A stretch of 47,578 nt of DNA from Acidimicrobiia bacterium. Lineage in GTDB: Bacteria; Acidobacteriota; Terriglobia; Bryobacterales; Bryobacteraceae. Under the pieces are notes generated by a model that saw only the letters and a list, made by a program, of their open reading frames with translations, was not told the DNA's origin and ran no database searches. A program made the translations under genes and the position numbers. Location: the NCBI GenBank assembly GCA_016871315.1, contig VFZE01000045.1, positions 1-47,578 on the forward strand. Direction: 5' to 3'. Shown here in pieces: positions 40,665 through 47,578 of the stretch (position 1 is its first letter; each line of letters begins with the position of its first letter).

Positions 40665-43600
40665 TTACCAGCTGAAGCGCAGCGTCAGCTGCAACTGCCT
40701 CGCCGCGTTCGCGGAGTTTTGCAGGCTGACGATTCCGGAGCTCGAATCCGGCTGATTTAATCCCGGGTTATTCAGCACGCTGAAGAAGTCGATGTTGAAC
40801 CGCAGCGCGTAGCGCTCCCCGATGGGAACCGTTTTGAACAGGGAAGCGTCCAGTCCCCACTCCCTGGGCCCCACGGCGATCTGATTGCGCCAGGGGTGGA
40901 GGTTGGTGTCCATGTTCAGCCGCTGAACGGTGCCGTTCCGCAGCGTGACGAACGTGTTGTTCGTCTCGTAAAACTGGAAATTGGGATCGGCGCTGCTGCC
41001 TCCGTTGGCGGGTGTGGGCACTAGTGGCTGGTGAGACGGGCGGTAGTTCGCCGGGACGCCCATCACGCCGTTGGGGCGGCCCTGCGCATCGAAGCTGTTG
41101 ATCCGGTGCGCCGGGATGTAGCCGTTGTACCAGAGGTAGCCGGGGATGCAGCGGCCGCTGCGGCAATCCTCGATCGGGTACTGCTTGCCGTAGATCTCCA
41201 TGTCGCCGAACGCGCCCCAATTATTCGTAGGCAGGCTGAAGTAGTTGCTGCGTACCGTGCCGAACCCGGCCAGTTGCCAGCCGCCGATCAGCCCATTCAT
41301 CAAGCCGCGCGCGTTGTGCCCGAATTTCTTGCCGCGCCCGAACGGCAGGTCGACAATCCAGTTCCAGTGCGCACGGTGCTTGGGGATCTGCGTGTCGCGC
41401 CGGTAGTTCAGGAACCGGTTCCGCTCCTCGTAACCCTGCGGCACGGCGCCGTTGAGGAAGATATTCGGCTCCGAGACAAAGTCATCGCTCCAGCCGTTTC
41501 CGCCGGCGCGCGTCGAGTTGCTCATCACGTAGAAGAATTGATACCCATAGCCCTTCGCGTAGCGCCGCCGCAGCTCCAGCTGCACTCCATTGAAGTGCGA
41601 CCAGCCGGTCTTGCGGTAGGTTTCGATCTCTCCGTACGTCACTTGATCAAAGCCCCGCCTCGCCACGCCGGAGAATTCGCCCGTCGGCAGCGGCAGCCCC
41701 GTGTTCACGAACCACACATAATTGTTCGGCTGCTGGTTGAAGATGTGGAACTGATCCATCCGCACGCCCCACGTCCCCACGTAGCCGGCACGCACGATGG
41801 TGTCGTCCATGATCTCGCGCTCCACCGTGAGGTTCCACTCATGCGCCCGCGAGGTCGGCTGACTGGGATCGAAATAGCTCGTGCGGAAGGAGCCCCGCGT
41901 GATGCCCGCCGGGTCGTTCAGGTCGATCACGTCGCGGCTGTTGAGGCCGGCGATCACCGTTGGCACGGAGCGCAAGCCGTAGTTGGGCAGCCCGTCCGGA
42001 CTCTGCGCGGCGTTGTTGACGGAGATGGAAAAGCGCCCGTTCGTCGGCGCATTCGACCGCATCCGCGCATTGAATGTGCGCAGCGGAATGGGCATGCCGA
42101 ACAGCGAATAGCCGCCACGCAGCACCGTCGAGCGGTTCCCCGAGGTGAGCTTATAGGCGAAGCCTCCGCGCGGACCAAAGTCGCGCTTGTTCGAGTACAT
42201 CATCGTGTCCGGCAACCCCGCGTCCTTCGGCAGAATGAATCGCGTGCCGATCCGTTCGAACGCCGCAACCACGGAGGGAATCGTCGCACCCAGTTGGATC
42301 ATCCGCTCCACGGGGATTCCATTGATGATCGACTTCGTGTTCACGTCAAAACCGGTGAGCAAATTGTCACGCTCACGGATCGCAGGGTAGAACTCCCAGC
42401 GCACGCCGTAATTCACCGTCAGCCGTGAGTTCACCTTGAAGTTGTCCTGGAAGTAGCCGGCAATTTCCTTCGCCGTCAGGTAGTACCAGCCCCGCACGAA
42501 TTGTGCCGAATAGCTCCCCATCGCCCCGAGAAACATGTTGGCGCTGTCGTGCCCGGTTAGCGGCAACGCTCCGTAGGCGCTGCCCGTCCGCGGATCGTAG
42601 AGTGCCGTGGCCAGGCTCGAAAAGGCGTGGTTCCCCTGCACCTGCTGCTGATCCGGCAGCACGCTCAGCCGCTCATGACGATAGCGGCCGCCGAACAGGA
42701 ACTCGTGCCGTCCGTGGATCTTCGTCATGTTGTGGTCCGCGCTGAAAATGTGAGTAATATTGTTCCGCTTGTTGTCGGCGTAGCTGTAGACCATCTGGAA
42801 GCCGGTCCCTGTTATGTTCGGCAGGCCGGTGGCGTTGAACGGATTCGGCAGCCCCAGCAGGTCGGCATGGTTAATGTGGTCGGTGCCGACGTAGATGAAC
42901 AGGTCTTCGGCCGCCCCCGATACGATGGTCTCGGAAAAGAACGTCGGCGAATAGGTATGCGTCCAACTCAGCATCGCGCTGTCGTTGCGCACAGGCCGGA
43001 ACGTCACGTTGCCTGATTCATCCAGCAACGTCGGTGACCCGTCGGCGCCAGACCGCGCCTTCGACCACCGGTTCCCATGCGTGAACCGGCCGAACATCTG
43101 ATCCTTGCTCGTCAGCCGGTGATCGATGCGTACCGTCTCGGTGTGATCCAGCCGGTTGCTGACGGCGGGGCCGAAATAGTTCGCCGAGACCAGCGGATTG
43201 AACTCAGGATGTGTCGGTGCCGGCGTGATGCTGTAGAGGTGCCTCGCCAGCGGGCTCTGCCGGCTCATCGGAATCCGGTTACCGGTGAAAGGCTGCCGCG
43301 CCCACGTGCGCGTATCAGTCGAAAAAGGATCGTACAGCGTGATCCGCCGCCCGGCGCCGTCGATCAGTCCGCTGAAATCGCCCTGCCGCATCTCCATCGT
43401 CGGCATCCGCGTGCTCGTCGTGTTTGCCGACAGATTCCGGAACGCCTCGTACGAGAAAAAGAAGAACGTCCGGTTCCGCCCGTCGTAGAGCTTCGGCAAA
43501 TAGACCGGCCCTCCCATCGACGCCCCGAACTCGTTACGCACCAGGTGCGGAGGCTTGTCATAGAAATCCTGCCGCCGCCGCGCCACGCCGAACCCGTTGT

Positions 43601-44327
43601 TGCGCATCGTTTCAAACAGCGCCCCATGAACATCATTCGCTCCGCTCTTGGTCGTGATGATCGTCGTCGCCGGCCGGTTGAACTTCGCCGACGAATTGTT
43701 CGTCTCCACCACGAACTCCTCCACCGTGTCCAGTCCCGGCGGGCGTCCAGAAAACTCGCCTGTATCGCGGTTTGTCAGCACCGCCCCATCCTGCAGAAAC
43801 TCCATCGAAGCGGCCCGCAGCCCGTAGACCCGCGGACTGCCCGACGCTCCTTCCAGCCCCGGCGTTGTCCTCTGCACCAGCGTCTGCAGGAAACGTCCGT
43901 TCAGCGGCAGTTGCTCAATCCGCGTGTGCTCCACCACGTTGCCCAGCGTCGATGTCGTTGTCGTGATCAGCGGCGTCACGTCGCCAGCTACGGTGATCTC
44001 TGTCGCCGTCGCGCCTACCGCCAGCACAGGATCCACCACCGCCGTTTGCGCGGCTTGCAGAATCAGCTCGCCTTCCCACGTCTGCATACCCGCCGCCCTC
44101 ACAGTGAGCTTGTAGTTGCCGATCGTCTGCGCGGGAAATACATAGAACCCTGCTTCGTTCGTTGTTGTCTCGACCTTCCGCGCGGTCTGTAGGTGCATGG
44201 CGTCCACTTGCGCTCCGGGCATGACAGCTCCGGTGGCGTCTCGTACAGTGCCTTGGATCTTTCCAGCGCCGGTCTGCGCGAAAACTGCAATGGCGCTCAC
44301 CAGGACGGTGATCAGAATACGGTTCAT
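40665..44327 (-). CDS. TonB-dependent receptor with carboxypeptidase-regulatory-like N-domain (Oar-like)
   Basis: A 1220-residue outer-membrane transporter of the type expanded in Acidobacteria. ATG 44327 follows AAGGGGG and gives a signal peptide (MNRILITVLVSAIAVFAQ). A carboxypeptidase-regulatory-like beta domain (IQGTVRDATGAVMPGAQV, then FYVFPAQTIGNYKLTVRAAG) precedes the plug (VEHTRIEQLPLNGRFLQTLV, TVEEFVVETNNSSAKFNRPA) and a large barrel ending in the aromatic beta signal QLTLRFSW. It should take up polymers or oligosaccharides too large for porins. Its position next to sulfatases and a GH36-like enzyme fits glycan use. Confidence 0.94.
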   Translation of the reverse strand: MNRILITVLVSAIAVFAQTGAGKIQGTVRDATGAVMPGAQVDAMHLQTARKVETTTNEAGFYVFPAQTIGNYKLTVRAAGMQTWEGELILQAAQTAVVDPVLAVGATATEITVAGDVTPLITTTTSTLGNVVEHTRIEQLPLNGRFLQTLVQRTTPGLEGASGSPRVYGLRAASMEFLQDGAVLTNRDTGEFSGRPPGLDTVEEFVVETNNSSAKFNRPATTIITTKSGANDVHGALFETMRNNGFGVARRRQDFYDKPPHLVRNEFGASMGGPVYLPKLYDGRNRTFFFFSYEAFRNLSANTTSTRMPTMEMRQGDFSGLIDGAGRRITLYDPFSTDTRTWARQPFTGNRIPMSRQSPLARHLYSITPAPTHPEFNPLVSANYFGPAVSNRLDHTETVRIDHRLTSKDQMFGRFTHGNRWSKARSGADGSPTLLDESGNVTFRPVRNDSAMLSWTHTYSPTFFSETIVSGAAEDLFIYVGTDHINHADLLGLPNPFNATGLPNITGTGFQMVYSYADNKRNNITHIFSADHNMTKIHGRHEFLFGGRYRHERLSVLPDQQQVQGNHAFSSLATALYDPRTGSAYGALPLTGHDSANMFLGAMGSYSAQFVRGWYYLTAKEIAGYFQDNFKVNSRLTVNYGVRWEFYPAIRERDNLLTGFDVNTKSIINGIPVERMIQLGATIPSVVAAFERIGTRFILPKDAGLPDTMMYSNKRDFGPRGGFAYKLTSGNRSTVLRGGYSLFGMPIPLRTFNARMRSNAPTNGRFSISVNNAAQSPDGLPNYGLRSVPTVIAGLNSRDVIDLNDPAGITRGSFRTSYFDPSQPTSRAHEWNLTVEREIMDDTIVRAGYVGTWGVRMDQFHIFNQQPNNYVWFVNTGLPLPTGEFSGVARRGFDQVTYGEIETYRKTGWSHFNGVQLELRRRYAKGYGYQFFYVMSNSTRAGGNGWSDDFVSEPNIFLNGAVPQGYEERNRFLNYRRDTQIPKHRAHWNWIVDLPFGRGKKFGHNARGLMNGLIGGWQLAGFGTVRSNYFSLPTNNWGAFGDMEIYGKQYPIEDCRSGRCIPGYLWYNGYIPAHRINSFDAQGRPNGVMGVPANYRPSHQPLVPTPANGGSSADPNFQFYETNNTFVTLRNGTVQRLNMDTNLHPWRNQIAVGPREWGLDASLFKTVPIGERYALRFNIDFFSVLNNPGLNQPDSSSGIVSLQNSANAARQLQLTLRFSW

Positions 44328-44394
44328 GGGTAGAACCCCCTTTGCGCCGCATCCTATCACAGTGGCTGTCTGCAAGGGAACATTCCTCATCACG

Positions 44395-44682
44395 CAGCGC
44401 GGCCACCAACGCGTCGACATTGTCCACCCACACCGACATCCACACCCCTTTATCCGCCGTTTCCTCCCCGCGCGGGCCGAACGTCTGTTTCATCGTGCCC
44501 TTGCCTCGTCCTCCCTGGCCGCCCTCGCAAAGGAAGATCTCGCACACCCCGCTCTTCACTCCGCTGAAGTCTGCCGGCTCGCCCCAATCCCATGCCTTCT
44601 TCCAGCCTAGCTTCTCGAACCACGCGAACGATTCCGCCAGATTCGACACGTTGAGGATCGGATTCATTTTCATAGCTCGCAT
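44395..44682 (-). pseudogene. Truncated VOC (glyoxalase/bleomycin-resistance fold) protein
   Basis: The first half of a VOC-fold protein is clear (MNPILNVSNLAESFAWFEKL, then GVKSGVCEIFLCEGG and VWMSVWVDNVDALVAALRDE). The second beta-alpha-beta-beta-beta unit, with the usual PWG-x-E and DPDGH segments, is missing. The open frame does continue, in the wrong frame, through the start of the TonB-receptor gene to 43915, but that part is not VOC sequence. Starts at 44682 or 44673. I infer truncation by a deletion that brought the receptor gene next to it. Confidence 0.65.
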
Positions 44683-44759
44683 GCTGCAAATCTACCAAAG
44701 CGCAAAATCATCCTGTAGTCTAGACTGGTAAACAACAACCTAACAAGGAGGAAGTGACC

Positions 44760-44843
44760 ATGCGCATGATGCTCACCGCCTCGATTCCGCATGAGCCTTT
44801 TAGCCGCGCCGGCCTCGATCAGCTCGGGAAAAAATGGGGCTGA
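44760..44843 (+). pseudogene. 27-codon relic with both termini of a small unknown family
   Basis: AAGGAGGAAGTGACC leads to ATG 44760 and an open frame reading MRMMLTASIPHEPFS joined directly to RAGLDQLGKKWG and TGA. These two pieces match, from memory, the start and the end of a roughly 90-residue acidobacterial/proteobacterial family of unknown function, so about 60 residues have been lost in frame. A strong ribosome site remains, so a 27-residue peptide may be made. Confidence 0.5.
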
Positions 44844-44877
44844 TCGAAGAACCATCGCCGGGATATCCTGAACAGTC

Positions 44878-46341
44878 ATGTTGACTCGACGGGCCTTTCT
44901 CGCCTCCGCCCTCGCCGCCGCTGCTCAAACATCCAACCACCGGCCCAACGTCGTCTTCCTCTCGGTTGACGATCTGAATGATTGGGTCGGCTGCCTCGGC
45001 GGCTACCCCGGCGTGCAAACCCCGAACATTGACCGTCTCGCCCGCCGCGGCGTGCTCTTCTCCAACGCTCACTGCCCCTCGCCGCTCTGCAATCCCTCGC
45101 GCACCGCGCTGCTCACCGGACGCCGCCCCTCAACCACCGGCATTTACAATAACGACCAGTTCTGGCGCCCCGCGCTCCCTGACGTCATCACCCTGCCTGC
45201 CTACTTCAAGCAGAACGGCTACACCGTCGCCGGAGCAGGCAAGGTCTTCCATCACACCTCCGGCTTCAACCCGCCCGACCAATGGCACGAGTTCCAGCTT
45301 CAGGTCTTCGATGACCCCTGGTACCGCCGCGACGAATGGTATCCCTGGAACAAGCGCATCCCCAATCCGCCCGGCCACCCTTTCAACGGCCTGCGTGACT
45401 TTCAAGGCGAGTTCGACTGGGGCGTGCTTCCCTCAAAACCCGAAAGCGAATACGGCGATAGGAAGGCCGTCGAATTCGGCCAGCAGTTCCTTGCCCGCTC
45501 ACACGACAAACCCTTTTTCCTCGCTGTCGGCCTGTGGCATCCCCACATCCCGATGTTCTCCCCGCAAAACTACTACGACCTTTACCGCGATGTCCGCCTG
45601 CCGGAAATACGCGAAGACGACCTCGACGATGTGCCCGCCGTCGGCCAGGAGTTCGCCGCCTTCCGCCGCTCCGAACACGAGCGCATCGTCAAGGAAGGCA
45701 AGTGGCGCGAGGCCGTGCACTCCTATCTCGCCGCCGTCTCCTTCGCCGATGCCATGATCGGCCGCCTCGTCGACACGCTCGAACGCAGCTCCTACGCGCG
45801 CAACACCATCCTTGTCTTCTGGTCCGACAACGGCTGGCACCTCGGCGAAAAGCGCCACTGGCACAAGTCCACCCTCTGGCGCCGCTCCACGCGCGTCCCG
45901 CTGATCTTCCACACGCCAGGTATGCGCGATTCTGGCAAGGCCCGCCCTCAACCCGTCAATCTACTCGATCTCTACCCGACTCTGGTTGAACTCTGCGGCC
46001 TGCCCGCGCGAACCGACCTCGATGGCCTCAGCCTCTCCCCGCTACTCAAGAACGCACGCGCCAAGCGCCAGCCGACTGTCTCCACCTATCTCCCCGGCAA
46101 CCACGCCGTCATCGACGAACGCTTCCGCTACATCCGCTACCGCGACGGCGGCGAGGAACTCTACGATCACTTCCACGATCCGCACGAGTTCACCAACATC
46201 GCCTCCGACCCCCGCCACGCCGAACGCAAAAAAGAAATGGCGCGCTGGATGCCGTCATCCAACGCGCCACCAAAACCCGAACGCACAGCCTACGACTTCG
46301 ACTTCGCCACCTACACCTACAAGCTCAAGCCAAAGCCGTGA
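44878..46341 (+). CDS. Sulfatase (iduronate-2-sulfatase-like), Tat signal
   Basis: A 487-residue exported sulfatase. The N-terminus MLTRRAFLASALAAAAQ is a twin-arginine signal. Metal ligands start at VDDLNDW (Asp31, Asp32), Cys71 in LCNPSRTALLTGRRP is the formylglycine residue, GAGKVFHHTSGFNPPD supplies Lys and His, and FWSDNGWHLGEKRHWHKST the second metal pair and catalytic groups. This arrangement (DDLNDW, GKVFHH, DNGWHLGEK) is that of iduronate-2-sulfatase-type enzymes acting on uronic-acid sulfates in glycosaminoglycan-like polymers; exact substrate unknown. It lies 35 bases after the mini-relic. Confidence 0.94.
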   Translation: MLTRRAFLASALAAAAQTSNHRPNVVFLSVDDLNDWVGCLGGYPGVQTPNIDRLARRGVLFSNAHCPSPLCNPSRTALLTGRRPSTTGIYNNDQFWRPALPDVITLPAYFKQNGYTVAGAGKVFHHTSGFNPPDQWHEFQLQVFDDPWYRRDEWYPWNKRIPNPPGHPFNGLRDFQGEFDWGVLPSKPESEYGDRKAVEFGQQFLARSHDKPFFLAVGLWHPHIPMFSPQNYYDLYRDVRLPEIREDDLDDVPAVGQEFAAFRRSEHERIVKEGKWREAVHSYLAAVSFADAMIGRLVDTLERSSYARNTILVFWSDNGWHLGEKRHWHKSTLWRRSTRVPLIFHTPGMRDSGKARPQPVNLLDLYPTLVELCGLPARTDLDGLSLSPLLKNARAKRQPTVSTYLPGNHAVIDERFRYIRYRDGGEELYDHFHDPHEFTNIASDPRHAERKKEMARWMPSSNAPPKPERTAYDFDFATYTYKLKPKP

Positions 46342-46347
46342 CCGCTG

Positions 46348-47578
46348 CTACTCAATCGGCACATTCTTCGTGTGCCCGGTCGAATATGTGAAGGTACCGA
46401 TGTCCACTCCCGGCGCCGTGAATCGCGCCAGGTTCCCCGTCGGCAGGTTCGCCACCGACAGAATGCCCTGAGGCGAGCCCTGCTGGATGATCGAGGCCGG
46501 CAGCGCGCTCAGCACCTCGCTCGGCACGGAGAACCGCCCGGCGCTGGCCCGTTCCGTACAGATGAACGTAGCGCCTACATTATTCTGCCCCGTCGATGTG
46601 CCCGTGATGGAAACATAATCGTTCGCCGGCGAGCCGCCACTCCAGGTGATCTCCAGGCTGTTGGCCCGGATCACCCTCGTGATCGCGTCCTGATTCGTCC
46701 ACAAGAAATTCGCCGGAATCGTCACGCGTGCTTCAAAAGCGCCCACGTCGGCGCCGCCCGGCCCGCGCACCGTGAACGTCCCGGGCTCCAGCACCGGCGG
46801 CGTGTTACCTTGTCCGGGAATTCCCCCCGGCAAGCCGGGAATCACGAGTGAGGTGGCCAGCGAGGCCGAATAGAACCCCGTCGAGTTCCGAGCCAGATTG
46901 AACTGCCCCGCCGTCGCCGACAGGCCCAGTGACGGCCCCGCATCCAGCGGCGTGAATGGCACCGGGTTCCCGCCCGGGTTGTTCACCGCGAACGTCGTCA
47001 CCGTGCAACTGCCGTAACTGGCCCCGCCGATTCCCGCGCTGCGAATCAGCGAGTTCGCGTCGAAACTGATGAAGGAGGCGCCTGCTGTATCCGACTTCGA
47101 CTCCGCCGTCCCGAAACCAGGCACCGTGATCTTGCTCGTCGCGCGCGTCAGCGAGATATTGCCGATCCGCAGCCTCCCGTTCGCCGACAGCAGGTTGAAA
47201 TCCTGCTCCGTGAACCCGTTCGGGTCCGAGCATGCCCCGCCCGAAGGCGCCACCGCGATCGTTGCGAAGTTGCTAGGCGAGGTCTGCGCCCTCCCCGTAA
47301 GCGACACATTGCAGCCTTGCACTCCATCCGGAATATCGAACACAATCTGGTCCAGACCCGCGCAGCAGTTCGACCGGCCCGCTGCTGGAAGTCGAACACG
47401 TTCGCCGGCTGGTTATCGGGGAAGGTCACTCCGATCAGTCCTGTCCCCCACGCAATCACTGTCTGCCCCGGCCGCGCCGCGTTCGTGTAGGTAATCACGT
47501 TGAAATTCGCGTCCGTGATCACCGCCGGGCCGGTTCCCGCGCCATTCAGCGTGAACAACCCCAGCGCGTTCCTTACCA
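46348..47578 (-). CDS. Solibacter-type extracellular protein with TIGR03437 domain, 5' partial and damaged
   Basis: The C-terminal part of a large secreted acidobacterial protein; the gene enters from beyond the window end. The first segment (GLFTLNGAGTGPAVITD, ARPGQTVIAWGTGLIGVTF) is the TIGR03437 domain, usually near the C-terminus of such proteins. At about 47370-47400 the frame shifts: the continuation RSNCCAGLDQIVFDIPDGV is in another frame and the normal linking strand is short. After that a 331-codon frame (to 46348) encodes the usual tail of beta-sandwich repeats (for example FTVRGPGGADVGAFEARVTI and SNFATIAVAPSGGACSDPNG). Function of these proteins is unknown. It is convergent with the sulfatase gene. 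Confidence 0.7.

Noticed and set aside
41031-42428. A 465-codon plus-strand frame inside the TonB-receptor gene
   Set aside because: Arg/Ala/Val-rich shadow of the receptor with no domain.
1-47578. CRISPR array, rRNA, tRNA, prophage or insertion sequence
   Set aside because: No evenly spaced direct repeats, no RNA-gene signatures and no transposase, integrase or phage structural motif were seen on either strand.

Overview
The window looks like chromosomal DNA of a GC-rich acidobacterium, most likely of the Bryobacterales/Solibacter group. This rests on family content: a TIGR03437-type Solibacter C-terminal protein, a GWxTD protein, a large carboxypeptidase-regulatory-like TonB-dependent receptor, a DUF1549/DUF1553 plus DUF1501 pair, Tat-type sulfatases and an S9 peptidase. 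I saw no rRNA, tRNA, CRISPR array, insertion sequence or phage gene.

Layout. (1) 1-8871: a Wzy-type polysaccharide locus, with a BY-kinase chain-length regulator (5'-truncated by the window edge), a methyltransferase, a Wzy/ligase-like polymerase, a GT4, a GT2, a WecG/TagA transferase and a WbaP-like priming transferase. Its middle (about 1.7-7.1 kb) has clearly different base and codon use from both ends, and the change happens inside the two flanking genes, as in an exchanged serotype-like cassette. The GT4 gene carries a frameshift. (2) 8941-10466: a DUF4258/YgiT-type toxin-antitoxin-like pair between the priming transferase gene and a decayed copy of that gene's 3' end, then a DUF4159 relic and a GNAT acetyltransferase. 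(3) 10715-14604: a DUF1549/1553 cytochrome protein and a DUF1501 protein, translationally coupled. (4) 14710-19723: an S9 peptidase and a GWxTD protein facing away from each other, among relics of an ABC-F ATPase, a GT39-like protein and a hybrid histidine kinase. (5) 19724-24791, minus strand: a tight five-gene operon (PQQ-like propeller, SIS protein, Gfo/Idh oxidoreductase, SDR, MetE-C-like protein) in which every junction overlaps by 4-8 bases. (6) 24851-28734: a broken secreted-protein gene, a sulfatase, CpaF and a 53-residue basic protein. (7) 28742-37061: an acyl-CoA synthetase, an inositol-phosphatase-family enzyme, and an epimerase/methyltransferase/GT39 run followed by a GH36-like glycosidase. 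(8) 37018-40614, minus strand: a Ddl-like ligase, an alpha/beta hydrolase and a MurF-like ligase with a membrane domain. (9) 40665-47578: a TonB receptor, VOC and mini-ORF relics, a second sulfatase and a damaged TIGR03437 protein cut by the window end.

Two themes stand out. First, intact, tightly overlapping operons alternate with gene relics, several of which keep both their N- and C-terminal ends but have lost the middle. Second, two compact operons may be under-described pathways: the Ddl-like/hydrolase/membrane-MurF set and the PQQ/SIS/Gfo-Idh/SDR/MetE-like set. All family calls come from reading motifs in the translated sequence; no database search was run.
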